Assembly: GCF_900107745.1 (NCBI RefSeq)
Contig: NZ_FNRO01000030.1
Span: forward strand, 1-58,307
Reading direction: 5' to 3'
DNA from: Variovorax sp. YR216
GTDB taxonomy: Bacteria; Pseudomonadota; Gammaproteobacteria; Burkholderiales; Burkholderiaceae_C
DNA length: 58,307 nucleotides
This document shows, in pieces, positions 29,881 through 39,137 of this stretch. Positions within the stretch are counted from its first letter, which is position 1; every line of letters begins with the position of its first letter. The notes beneath the pieces were generated by a model that did no database searches, was not told the DNA's origin, and saw only the letters and a program-made list of their open reading frames with translations. The position numbers were made by a program, and so were the translations under genes.

Positions 29881-32800
29881 GTGAATAGGATTTTCAAGAC
29901 TGTCTGGTGCGAAGAGACGGGCACTTTCGTAGCGACTTCGGAGACGAGCAAGGCCAGGGGCAAGAAGTCGTCGTCGGCGCGCGCCGGCGCGGCGGGCCTG
30001 ATTGCCGGGGTGCTGCTTTCGCTGGGCGGCGCGGCGCAGGCGGTGGACTACAGCATTGAGAACCTCAAGATCCTCGACGGCGTGGGGGCGGATGCCAGCG
30101 CGACGGGCCCCGGTTCGATCGCCATGGGCGTCAAGGCCACTGCGCAAGGTGCCACCGGGGGCGACTACTCGGCCATTGCCATCGGTGCCAACACCACGGC
30201 CAGCGGACAAGCCGCGCTGGCCATGGGTGAGGGTGCCACCGCAACCGGCAACCGCACCATCTCCGTCGGCAACTCCTCGACGGCCACCGGCAACAACGTG
30301 ACGGCCTTCGGCGCCGATTCCAAGGCCCTGTTCGATGGCGCCGCCTCGTTCGGCGCGAGCGCCCAGACGGCTGGCGCCGCGAACACGGCGATCGGTTTCA
30401 ACAGCCAGGTGGGTACCGCCGCCGCGCCTGTGGGCGCATGGACATTGCAAGCCTCTAAAGAAGGCACGGCTCGAACCGACGGTCTGGGCCTGAACATCAC
30501 CAATGGCATGCCTTCCGTGGCGGGCGCCGCCCTCGGTGAGAACTCGTTGGTCACCGCGTCGGGCGGCGTCGCGCTCGGCGGGCGTTCGACTGTTTCGGGC
30601 ATTGGCGGGCTGGCGGTGGGCAGCTACAGCACCGCTGCCGGCCGCAACAGCATGGCCGTGGGCTCGGCGGCCTATTCCAGCGGATTGCAGTCGATGGCGA
30701 TCGGCTCGTATTCGGCGGCCACGATGCGGGGCGCCACTGCGATCGGCGCCAGCGCCACAGCCAAGGGTGAGGACGCCACCGCGATCGGAAGTTCGGCCGT
30801 GGCCAGTGGTCGACGTTCGATTGCGCTGGGCGCGGCCATGGGCGCCCAGTGGGGATCCAACCAAGACATGTTGCAGAACACCACCTCCAATGCGAAGGCC
30901 ACCGGCGATGATTCGATCGCGATCGGCACCAACGCTTCAGCCATCGGAGACAGATCGTTGTCGTTGGGCATGTACTCCAGCGCAACCAATGACAAAAGTG
31001 TCGCGATCGGCTCCTTTTCCAAGGCGCAGGCGGACTTGACGATTCCAGCCTACAACCCAAGCGATGCCGCAATCGCTGGCGCGACCCCGGACGCCGAATT
31101 CTCCGTGGGCGACACCGCCAAGGAGCGCCGCGTCACCAATGTGGCGGCGGGTGCATCGAATACCGATGCGGTCAACGTAAGCCAGATCAAGGCGACCGAC
31201 GCAAACGTCGCGGCCAACAAGACCAACATCGCGACCAACACCACGAACCTCGCCAACCTTGGCAGCAAGACCGCAACGGCGCTGGGCGGCGGCACCGCCT
31301 TCGATCCCGCCACCGGGTCGCTGAACGGGACGAGCTTCGCCCTGACCAAGGCCAATGCGATCAACGGCACGACGGGTGCGGCCACGAACGTGGGGGCGGG
31401 CTTCGACACCGTCGATGCGGCGCTGGGCAACGTGAGCGACTCCGTCACTGGCATCTCGGACCGACTCAGTGCCGGCACGGTCGGCCTGCTGCAGCAGGCG
31501 GCAGCAGGCGCCGATCTCACGGTGGGCAAGGGCACCAACGGTGCGGCCGTGGACTTCGCCGCCTCGGGCGGGGCGACCCGCAGGCTGAAGAACGTCTCCG
31601 ACGGCGTCGCCAACAACGATGCAGTCAACGTGAAGCAGTTGAATGCCACCGACCTGAAGGCAACGACCAACGCCACGAACCTCGGCAACCTTGGCAGCAA
31701 GACCGCAACGGCGCTGGGCGGCGGCACCGCCTTCGACCCCGCCACCGGTTCGCTGAACGGGACGAGCTTCGCGCTGACCAAGGCCAATGCGATCAACGGC
31801 ACGACGGGTGCGGCCACGAACGTGGGGGCGGGCTTCGACACCGTCGATGCGGCGCTGGGCAACCTGGACGGCCGGATCAGTGCCGGCACGGTGGGCCTGG
31901 TGCAACAGGCGGCAGCAGGCGCCGATCTCACGGTGGGCAAGGGCACCAACGGTGCGGCCGTGGACTTCGCCGCCTCGGGCGGTGCGACCCGCACGCTGAA
32001 GAACGTGACGGCGGGTGTGGCCAATACCGACGCGGTCAACGTGGCACAGCTGAAGGCGACGGGTCTCGTCGACAACGGCGGCAACACGGTCAGCGCGGTG
32101 ACCTTCAACGGTCCGAGCGGCGAAGCCAATGCAGCGGGTCAGAAGATCATCAACGTGGCGGCCGGTACGGCCCTCACCGATGCGGTCAACATGGCGCAGC
32201 TGAAGGCGACCGGCCTCGTCGACAACGGTGGCAACACCGTCAATGCGGTGACCTTCAATGGTCCGAGCGGTGAAGCCAACGTGTCGGGCAAGAAGATCAT
32301 CAACGTGGCGGCCGGCACGGCCGCCATGGACGCGGTCAACGTGGCTCAGCTGAGCACGGCCAACCAGTCCGTGGCGACGGCCATCGGTGGCGGCACCGCC
32401 TTCGACCCGGTCTCCGGTTCGCTGAGCGGGACGAGCTTCGCCCTGGCGAAGGCCAATGCGATCAACGGCACGACGGGTGCAGCCACGAACGTGGGTGCGG
32501 GCTTCGACAAGGTCGATACGGCGCTGGGTAACCTGGATGGCCGGATCAGTGCCGGTACGGTGGGCCTGGTGCAGCAGGCGGCAGCCGGCGCCGACCTGAC
32601 GGTGGGCAAGGGCACCGACGGTGCGGCTGTGGACTTCGCTACCGTGGGCGGTGCGACCCGCACGCTGAAGAACGTCACGGCGGGTGTGGCCAACACCGAC
32701 GCGGTCAACGTGGCACAGCTGAAGTCGATCGGCCTGGTGGATACCGGCGGCAACACCGTCAATGCGGTGACCTTCAACGGTCCGAGCGGCGAAGCCAACG

Positions 32801-35088
32801 TGGCCGGCAAGAAGATCATCAACGTTGCGGCAGGCACGGACAACACCGACGCGGTGAACGTGGCACAGCTGAAGGCGACGGGTCTGGTCGATACCGGCGG
32901 CAACACGGTCAACGCGGTGACCTTCAACGGCCCGAGTGGCGAAGCCAACGTGGCGGGCCAGAAGATCATCAACGTGGCGGCCGGTACGGCCAATACCGAT
33001 GCGGTCAACGTGGCGCAGCTGAAGGCAACCGGGCTGGTCGATACCAGCGGCAACACGGTCAGCGCGGTGACCTTCAACGGCCCGAGCGGCGAAGCCAATG
33101 CGGCGGGCCAGAAGATCATCAACGTGGCGGCCGGCACGGCCAACACCGACGCGGTGAACGTGGCTCAGTTGAAGGCGACGGGTCTGGTTGATGCCGGTGG
33201 CAACACGGTCAACGCGGTGACCTTCAACGGGCCCAGCGGCGAAGCCAACATGGCGGGCCAGAAGATCATCAACGTGGCGAATGGCACTGCCAACACGGAC
33301 GCGGTCAACGTGAGCCAGCTGAACACGGCCAACCAGTCCGTGGCGACGGCCATCGGTGGCGGCACGACTTTCGACCCGGTCACCGGCACCTTGAGCGGGA
33401 CGAGCTTCGCCCTGGCCAAGTCCAACGCGATCAACGGCACGAGCGGTGCGGCCACCAGCGTGGGCGCAGGCTTCGACAAGGTCGATGCGGCGCTGGGCAA
33501 CCTCGACAGCCGGATCGTTGGGGGTACGGTGGGTCTGGTGCAGCAAGCGGCAGCAGGCGCCGACCTCACGGTGGGCAAGGGCACCGACGGTGCGGCCGTG
33601 GACTTCGCCGCCTCGGGCGGTGCAACCCGCACGCTGAAGAACGTCTCCGACGGCGTCGCCAACAACGATGCAGTCAACGTGAAGCAGCTGAAGTCTATCG
33701 GCCTCGTGGACAACGGCGGCAACACGGTCAACGCGGTGACCTTCAACGGTCCGAGCGGTGAAGCCAACGTGGCAGGCAAGAAGATCATCAACGTGGCGGA
33801 CGGTGCTGTGGACAGCGATGCGGTCAACATGGGCCAACTCAGGACCACGGTGAGCAGTTCGGTGGCCAACGCGGTGATGTACGACGATGCCAGTCACAGC
33901 GTCCTCACGTTGGGTGGCGCAGGTGCTTCGGCGACCGTCCGGCTGAAAAACGTTGCCGATGGCACCGACGACAACGATGCCGTCAACGTCCGCCAGCTCA
34001 GGTCGAGCGGTCTCGTTGATCCGGGTGGCAACTTGCGGGACGCGGTGGCGTACGACGCGGGCTCCAGCCGGGGTGTGATCACTTTCGGTGGCGGTACGGA
34101 CGGCACCTTGCTGGCGAATGTGCGCGATGGTCGGATCGGTACCGACAGCCGAGAAGCGGTCAACGGCGGCCAGATCGCTTCGCTGCAAGCCAAGCTTGAT
34201 AGCCGGATCGACGGCATCGATGGGCGCGTCGCGAACATCGAGGCCAACGGTGTGGGTGGAGGGACTCCGGCTTTCGTCGACGGCAACGCCAACGGCAAGA
34301 GCGCAACCAAGGCCGATGCCGGAGACACGGCGGGTGTCGCGGTGGGCTACAACTCCAAGGCGACGGGTGACAACGCCTCGGTGGTGGGCCAGAACGCCGC
34401 GGCGCTGGGCAGCTACGGCACGGCCATCGGCAACGACAGCTATGCCGCCGGCCCCAACGACACCGCGCTGGGCGGCAATGCCAAGGTGTTCGCCGACGGC
34501 AGCGTGGCTGTGGGTGCCAACGCCTCGGTGACTTCAGCTACCGCGACGAATGCGGTGGCGGTCGGTGCCGACACGCAGGTGAGCGCGGCCTCTGCGACGG
34601 CCATTGGCCAGGGCGCCAAGGTGACGGCCTCGGCAAACGGTGCGGTGGCCCTGGGCCAGGGCTCGGTGGCCGATCGTGCCAACACGGTGTCGGTGGGCTC
34701 GGCGGGCAACGAACGCGCCATTGCCAACGTTGCGGCCGGCACCGCGCCGACCGATGCGGTCAACGTCCAGCAGTTGCAGGATTCGCAGCAGCAGTCGACC
34801 GCCTATACCGACATGCGGGTCAACCAGGTGCAGTCGGAACTGGCGGGCGCGCGCCGCGATTCGAACGCGGCGGCCGCTTCGGCGATGGCCGTGGCCAACC
34901 TGCCGCAGTCGATCATTCCGGGCAAGGGAATGGCCTCCGCGGCGGTGAGCAACATGGACGGCGAATCGGCGGTCGCCGTGGGCGTCTCCAAGGCGTCGGA
35001 AGACGGTCGTTGGGTGACCAAACTGTCCGCCACGGTCAACACGCGCGGCAAGGCGGGCGTCGGCGCGGGCATCGGCTTCCACTGGTAA
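29881..35088 (+). CDS. Trimeric autotransporter adhesin (YadA-like)
   Basis: A 1735-residue surface adhesin from a GTG start. The N terminus MNRIFKTVWCEETGTFVATSE is an extended signal peptide region, followed by a conventional signal core ending near GGAAQA (residue 55). Residues about 65-400 are YadA-type head repeats (AIG/AMG motifs every 14 or so residues), ending in a neck VTNVAAGASNTDAVNVSQI. A long stalk of exact 144-, 123- and 50-residue modules covers about 460-1325. A second, smaller head (about 1480-1630) has its own neck. A coiled coil (YTDMRVNQVQSELAGARRDS) and the four-strand membrane anchor end in GIGFHW. Family function is adhesion to hosts, surfaces or other cells; the target is unknown. 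Confidence 0.95.
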   Translation: MNRIFKTVWCEETGTFVATSETSKARGKKSSSARAGAAGLIAGVLLSLGGAAQAVDYSIENLKILDGVGADASATGPGSIAMGVKATAQGATGGDYSAIAIGANTTASGQAALAMGEGATATGNRTISVGNSSTATGNNVTAFGADSKALFDGAASFGASAQTAGAANTAIGFNSQVGTAAAPVGAWTLQASKEGTARTDGLGLNITNGMPSVAGAALGENSLVTASGGVALGGRSTVSGIGGLAVGSYSTAAGRNSMAVGSAAYSSGLQSMAIGSYSAATMRGATAIGASATAKGEDATAIGSSAVASGRRSIALGAAMGAQWGSNQDMLQNTTSNAKATGDDSIAIGTNASAIGDRSLSLGMYSSATNDKSVAIGSFSKAQADLTIPAYNPSDAAIAGATPDAEFSVGDTAKERRVTNVAAGASNTDAVNVSQIKATDANVAANKTNIATNTTNLANLGSKTATALGGGTAFDPATGSLNGTSFALTKANAINGTTGAATNVGAGFDTVDAALGNVSDSVTGISDRLSAGTVGLLQQAAAGADLTVGKGTNGAAVDFAASGGATRRLKNVSDGVANNDAVNVKQLNATDLKATTNATNLGNLGSKTATALGGGTAFDPATGSLNGTSFALTKANAINGTTGAATNVGAGFDTVDAALGNLDGRISAGTVGLVQQAAAGADLTVGKGTNGAAVDFAASGGATRTLKNVTAGVANTDAVNVAQLKATGLVDNGGNTVSAVTFNGPSGEANAAGQKIINVAAGTALTDAVNMAQLKATGLVDNGGNTVNAVTFNGPSGEANVSGKKIINVAAGTAAMDAVNVAQLSTANQSVATAIGGGTAFDPVSGSLSGTSFALAKANAINGTTGAATNVGAGFDKVDTALGNLDGRISAGTVGLVQQAAAGADLTVGKGTDGAAVDFATVGGATRTLKNVTAGVANTDAVNVAQLKSIGLVDTGGNTVNAVTFNGPSGEANVAGKKIINVAAGTDNTDAVNVAQLKATGLVDTGGNTVNAVTFNGPSGEANVAGQKIINVAAGTANTDAVNVAQLKATGLVDTSGNTVSAVTFNGPSGEANAAGQKIINVAAGTANTDAVNVAQLKATGLVDAGGNTVNAVTFNGPSGEANMAGQKIINVANGTANTDAVNVSQLNTANQSVATAIGGGTTFDPVTGTLSGTSFALAKSNAINGTSGAATSVGAGFDKVDAALGNLDSRIVGGTVGLVQQAAAGADLTVGKGTDGAAVDFAASGGATRTLKNVSDGVANNDAVNVKQLKSIGLVDNGGNTVNAVTFNGPSGEANVAGKKIINVADGAVDSDAVNMGQLRTTVSSSVANAVMYDDASHSVLTLGGAGASATVRLKNVADGTDDNDAVNVRQLRSSGLVDPGGNLRDAVAYDAGSSRGVITFGGGTDGTLLANVRDGRIGTDSREAVNGGQIASLQAKLDSRIDGIDGRVANIEANGVGGGTPAFVDGNANGKSATKADAGDTAGVAVGYNSKATGDNASVVGQNAAALGSYGTAIGNDSYAAGPNDTALGGNAKVFADGSVAVGANASVTSATATNAVAVGADTQVSAASATAIGQGAKVTASANGAVALGQGSVADRANTVSVGSAGNERAIANVAAGTAPTDAVNVQQLQDSQQQSTAYTDMRVNQVQSELAGARRDSNAAAASAMAVANLPQSIIPGKGMASAAVSNMDGESAVAVGVSKASEDGRWVTKLSATVNTRGKAGVGAGIGFHW
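31261..33849 (+). repeat. Modular stalk repeats inside the adhesin gene
   Basis: In-frame tandem units. The long unit (starting GSKTATAL or NQSVATAI and running through GLVQQAAAGADLTVGKGT) occurs as a 432-bp variant at 31261-31692 and as three 369-bp copies at 31693-32061, 32362-32730 and 33331-33699. The short 150-bp unit (starting GLVDxGGNTV, ending DAVNVAQLKAT) occurs at 32062, 32212, 32731, 32881, 33031, 33181 and 33700. All unit lengths are multiples of three, so recombination between copies keeps the reading frame. Confidence 0.9.
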
Positions 35089-35120
35089 GCCATCGCCCGG
35101 GCGGATGGCCGCTCGAATGA

Positions 35121-35158
35121 AAAAGGAGGGTTGCGATTTGTCGCAACCCTCCTTTTTT
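35121..35158. terminator. Bidirectional terminator between adhesin and redoxin genes
   Basis: A 16-bp perfect stem from AAAAGGAGGGTTGCGA paired with its complement across a TTTG loop, with T-runs on both strands. It serves the rightward adhesin gene and the leftward redoxin gene. Confidence 0.93.
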
Positions 35159-35174
35159 CTTGGCCGGTGTCGCG

Positions 35175-35867
35175 TCAGCTCTTGTACTTGATCGCGCAGC
35201 CGTAAGGGCGCGTGGCTGCGGCGCTGATGGGCTTGCCGCCGAAGGCTTCGCCGAGCGCCTGGCTCACGTAGTTGGTGGCGGTCTTGATGTCCTCGGCCCG
35301 GGCCGAGGGGATGCTGTCGATGCCGCCGGCATACACCAGCGTGCCCTTGGGATCGACGATGAAGATGTGCGGCGTGGTGCGGGCGCCGTAGGCGCGCCCG
35401 ATCACGCCGTCCTCGTCCATCAGCAGCGCAGTCGGCGCGCCGGACTGCTCCTTCATCCAGGCGTCGAGCGCCGCCGGCTTCAGGTAGTCGCTGGCGGCGC
35501 GCTCGGTCGAATTGATGGCGAGCCAGACCACGCCCTTGTCGGTGGCGGCCTTCTGCGTCGCCGGCATGTTGCCGCTGCCGTAGTGCTTGCGCACGAACGG
35601 ACAGCCGGGATTCGTCCATTCGAGGACGACGTACTTGCCGGCGAAATCAGAAAGGCGATGCTGCTTGCCGGCGGTGTCCACGGCGATGAAATCGGGCGCC
35701 GGCTGGCCGACGGCGGGGGCGGCCAAGGCCTGTGCATTCATGAGGAAGGTGGCACCGAGGGCGACTGCGGCGGCCATCACGGCGCGGCGGGAGGCGCGGC
35801 TCAGTGCAGCCCTGGCCTGGCGTGCGGCGCGATACGAGCGGGAATCCACAGATGACGATGACGACAT
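35175..35867 (-). CDS. Exported peroxiredoxin-like redoxin
   Basis: A 230-residue protein with a long N-terminal signal containing an Arg pair (SRASRRAVMAAAVALGATF), so Sec or Tat export. The mature thioredoxin-fold domain begins near VGQPAPDFIAVDTAG. The only cysteines that stand out are in WTNPGCPFVRKHY and at the C terminus in YGCAIKYKS. This pairing is characteristic of a peroxiredoxin-like subgroup of unknown substrate, not of CXXC thioredoxins. It lies 95 nt downstream of the DsbD-type gene, which could supply electrons to it; that link is inference. Confidence 0.8.
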   Translation of the reverse strand: MSSSSSVDSRSYRAARQARAALSRASRRAVMAAAVALGATFLMNAQALAAPAVGQPAPDFIAVDTAGKQHRLSDFAGKYVVLEWTNPGCPFVRKHYGSGNMPATQKAATDKGVVWLAINSTERAASDYLKPAALDAWMKEQSGAPTALLMDEDGVIGRAYGARTTPHIFIVDPKGTLVYAGGIDSIPSARAEDIKTATNYVSQALGEAFGGKPISAAATRPYGCAIKYKS

Positions 35868-35962
35868 GGTCAGCTTGACCTCCAATCGATAAAACTCAAC
35901 AACCACGACAGCTTAGAACGGATTCTTCATGTGATTGTGACAACCCGTACCGGTTCATGGTC

Positions 35963-38155
35963 TCACAGCCTGGCGAGCGCCGCGCGCACCTCCTCGGTGC
36001 TGAGGATTTCCGTCAGGACCACCGGCGCCTTGCCCGGCGCGTGCAGCACATACACCGGCACGCCGCTGCGTCCGAGCGCGGTCAGCGCGGCGGTGATGGC
36101 CGGGTCCCGCCGCGTCCAGTCCGCGCGCAGCATGGCGACGTTCCGGGCATCGAAATCGGCGAGGACGTCGGGGTTGGACAGCGTGGCGCGCTTGTTGTAC
36201 TGGCAGGTGACGCACCATGCGGCGGTGAAGTCGACGAACACCGGCCGGCCGGCAGCCCGGAGTTCGGCGGCCTTCGCCTCCGACCAGGGCTGCCAGCGAT
36301 CGCCCGCCGAAGCGGCGGCAGCCGGTTCGGCGACTCGCACGACATTGCCACCGATGGCCGCTGCGAGTGCGGCGGTCGCGGCGATCGCGATGCTGGCCAC
36401 CACGATCCGGGTGCGGCCGCGCAGGGTGAATGCCCAGACGACCGCCGCGAGGCAGACCAGCAGGCCGAGCAGCGCGCCCGCGCCATCGATGCCGCTTTGC
36501 TGGCCCAGCACCCAGACCAGCCATGCGACCGTGGCGAACATCGGAAACGCGAGCAGGCGGCGCAAGGTCTGCATCCAGGCGCCCGGCTTCGGCAGCAGGC
36601 GCGCGACGGCCGGAACGAAGCCCGCCAGCAGATACGGCAGCGCCAGACCGAGCCCGAGCGCGGCAAACATCAGCAGCGCTTCGGTCGACGGCAGTCCGAT
36701 CGCGAAACCGAGCGACGCGCCCATGAATGGCGCGGTGCACGGCGAGGCGATCATCACCGCGAGCACGCCGGAGAGAAAGTCGTTGACCACCGGGTGTCGG
36801 ACCTGCGCCGCGGCGAGCGACCTCGGCGCGACGTTGGCGAACTCGAAAAGTCCCGCGAGATTGAGCCCGATCAGCGTGAACAGCGCCGCAAGCGCAGCCA
36901 CGACCGCCGGCGACTGCAGTTGAAACCCCCAGCCGAGCTGGGTGCCGGCGGCGCGGAGCCCCAGCATCGCGCCGCCGAGCGCCAGGCAGGACAGGATCAC
37001 GCCGGCGGTGTAGGCGATGGCAGCAAGACGATGCCTGCGGCGATCCTCCGCGTGCCGCGTGAAGTTCAGAACCTTGATCGCCAGCACCGGGAACACGCAC
37101 GGCATGAGGTTGAGGAGCAGGCCGCCGATCAGCGCGCCCAGCAGCGCGGCGACGAGCGTGCCCGACGGGCGCGGGGACGATGGGAGCGTGGCGTTGGCTT
37201 CGAGCGCGGCTTGCAGTGCCGGGGAGACCTGGGCCTTGGCGGCCGTCGTGGGCCATGTGCCGCTCACCGGTGCCTCGGCCCGCCATGCCATCGGCTGGCC
37301 CGGTTGCCGGTCGGCATCGGCCAACGCGACGACGACCGGCATCGCGCTCGGGCTGGCGCTGCGCTGTTCCGCGAGCGGGACGGTCGCGGTCCAGGCGTCG
37401 CCTTGCCACGACTGGGTCCAGTCCTTGCCGAGGACCGCGGCGGTGTGGATGACTTCGCCGGTCTCCGGGAAAAATTCGAGCGTCTTCCCGCGCGCCGACG
37501 CCGGCAGGCCTTCGAGGCGGACCTGGAGCTTGTTGCCGTCGATCCTGACTTCGCCGGGCTTGTCGAGCGCGACCGGCTGAGCGGCCCATGCGGCCTCGAA
37601 TTCGCTCCTGTGCAGCGCGGTCGAGCCGTGCAGCGGCACCTTGAGCTGGAACTCGCCCTCTTCGGGAATGCACTCCTTGCGGCAGACCAGCCAGGAGGCC
37701 TTGAGCCTGACGTCGAGTTCCTGCGCGCCGGTGAGCGACACAGGCGGCTTGAAATCCGGCCCCACCGTGAGCGGCACCGGCAGCAGCACCGTGTCTTCGT
37801 AGCCGTAGTTGGCGAGATTGCCGATCGGGATCTTCCGCGGCACAGGCCAGGCGATGTCGCCTGTCGACACGCCGGTCGGGAGCGTCCACGCCAGCTCGGT
37901 CGGCAGGCCGGAATCGCCGGCGTTCTTCCAATAGGTGTGCCACTCGGGCTGGTGGGTGATCTGCAACCCGACCCAGGCGGGCGTGCCGGGCGAGATGCCG
38001 TCGGGCGCATGCGCGATGAGCTCGGCGCGCACATGCGGCGTGGTCACGACCGCACCGACGCGCGGGGAGAGTTGTGCCGCGGCCGGCAGCGAGGCCGCGG
38101 TGGCGAGGGCGGCGAGCCAGAGGCCCGCGAGGCGTCGACGAATCAGGATGGCCAT
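35963..38155 (-). CDS. Thiol:disulphide interchange protein, DsbD/ScsB type
   Basis: Carries electrons from cytoplasmic thioredoxin across the inner membrane to periplasmic thiols. The 730-residue precursor has a signal peptide, then a periplasmic N-terminal domain with C158-RKE-C162, typical of the ScsB branch. Next come about eight membrane helices containing the cysteine motifs NLMPCVFPVL and IASPCTAPFMG, and a C-terminal thioredoxin-like domain with WCVTC (C648, C651). All three redox pairs are present, so it should be active. It lies between alaX and the redoxin on the same strand with 45- and 95-nt gaps. Confidence 0.9.
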   Translation of the reverse strand: MAILIRRRLAGLWLAALATAASLPAAAQLSPRVGAVVTTPHVRAELIAHAPDGISPGTPAWVGLQITHQPEWHTYWKNAGDSGLPTELAWTLPTGVSTGDIAWPVPRKIPIGNLANYGYEDTVLLPVPLTVGPDFKPPVSLTGAQELDVRLKASWLVCRKECIPEEGEFQLKVPLHGSTALHRSEFEAAWAAQPVALDKPGEVRIDGNKLQVRLEGLPASARGKTLEFFPETGEVIHTAAVLGKDWTQSWQGDAWTATVPLAEQRSASPSAMPVVVALADADRQPGQPMAWRAEAPVSGTWPTTAAKAQVSPALQAALEANATLPSSPRPSGTLVAALLGALIGGLLLNLMPCVFPVLAIKVLNFTRHAEDRRRHRLAAIAYTAGVILSCLALGGAMLGLRAAGTQLGWGFQLQSPAVVAALAALFTLIGLNLAGLFEFANVAPRSLAAAQVRHPVVNDFLSGVLAVMIASPCTAPFMGASLGFAIGLPSTEALLMFAALGLGLALPYLLAGFVPAVARLLPKPGAWMQTLRRLLAFPMFATVAWLVWVLGQQSGIDGAGALLGLLVCLAAVVWAFTLRGRTRIVVASIAIAATAALAAAIGGNVVRVAEPAAAASAGDRWQPWSEAKAAELRAAGRPVFVDFTAAWCVTCQYNKRATLSNPDVLADFDARNVAMLRADWTRRDPAITAALTALGRSGVPVYVLHAPGKAPVVLTEILSTEEVRAALARL

Positions 38156-38200
38156 GCGGTCAGTCGGAGCGGGCGCTTCGGTCGAAGTTCCGGGGTCGCT

Positions 38201-38944
38201 TCACGGCGCCCATCCGAGCACGACGCGGCGGCTGTTGGCGCTTTTCTTCTCGATCTTGGTCACGATGACCGCGCCGATCTCGCTTGTGTTGGCCACGTGC
38301 GTACCGCCGCAGGGCTGGAAGTCGATCTGCTCCGCCTCGCCGATGCGGATCGTGCGGACGGTGCCGGTGCCACGCGGCGGCTGCACGCTCATGCTCTTCA
38401 CGAGGGCGGGATTGGCATCGAGCTCGGCATCGGTGATCGCGCCGACGGTGAGCGGATGCCCGGCCGCGACCAGCCGCGCGAGACCGGCGGTGAGCGCCTC
38501 CTTGTCGAGCGGCTCGGTCATGTGGAAGTCCAGCCGTGCGTACTCGGGCGTGATCGAGCATCCGTTGACCGGCTGCGGTACCAGGTGGCACAGGAGGTGC
38601 GTGGCGGTGTGGAAGCGCATCAGCCGGTGCCGGCGTTCCCAGTCGATGCGCACCTTCACGCCGTCGCCGGGCTTCAGCGCATCCAGCAGCGCGTCCTGGC
38701 CGGGGGCGGGGACATGGACGATTTCCTGGATTGCCTTGCCTTCGGCGTCCTTGGCCTTTCGGGTATCGGCGATCGCGATCTCCCGGCCATCGGCCAGCAC
38801 CAGCCAGCCGCTGTCGCCTGCCTGGCCGCCGCCCTGCGGATAGAACACGGTGCGGTCGAGCACGATGCCGCCTTCTTCGATGCGGAGGATGGAGGCTTCG
38901 CAGTCGCGCAGGTACGCGTCGGAGCGGAACAGTTCGTCGGTCAT
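38201..38944 (-). CDS. Alanyl-tRNA editing protein (AlaX family)
   Basis: A free-standing trans-editing protein that hydrolyses mischarged Ser- or Gly-tRNA(Ala). The 247-residue protein has the N-terminal FYPQGGGQAGDSGWL, the zinc ligands in HTATHLL, and the second ligand set in PCGGTHVANTSEIG. The C-terminal C-Ala domain of AlaRS is missing, as in short AlaX proteins. First gene of a leftward set with dsbD and the redoxin. Confidence 0.9.
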   Translation of the reverse strand: MTDELFRSDAYLRDCEASILRIEEGGIVLDRTVFYPQGGGQAGDSGWLVLADGREIAIADTRKAKDAEGKAIQEIVHVPAPGQDALLDALKPGDGVKVRIDWERRHRLMRFHTATHLLCHLVPQPVNGCSITPEYARLDFHMTEPLDKEALTAGLARLVAAGHPLTVGAITDAELDANPALVKSMSVQPPRGTGTVRTIRIGEAEQIDFQPCGGTHVANTSEIGAVIVTKIEKKSANSRRVVLGWAP

Positions 38945-39137
38945 CGCGTGATGGTAGCGGCCGCGTCATGCCCGGGTGGCTCCCACGCCCGAAAGCGCCC
39001 GTCGCCGACACTCGGAGGCGACACCGATTGCACGATACAAACGGATGCCATTTCGTGGCGATCCAGATGCCGACGACGTCGGCAACGCGGTGTGGCGCGT
39101 CGCCCGCAAGTGAACCCGGGGCACTAAGATCGCCCGC

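Noticed and set aside
32062..33849. Regularly spaced repeats as a possible CRISPR array
   Set aside because: The units are 150 and 369 bp, adjoin without spacers, and are in frame within a protein gene; there are no cas genes.
30937..34188. A 1083-codon open frame antisense to the adhesin repeats
   Set aside because: It reflects the repeat structure of the adhesin read backward (Val/His/Arg-rich periodic sequence) and has no start signal.
38945..39137. Possible small RNA or gene between alaX and the creatininase gene
   Set aside because: No open frame with coding character, hairpin with T-run or clear promoter was seen in these 193 bp.
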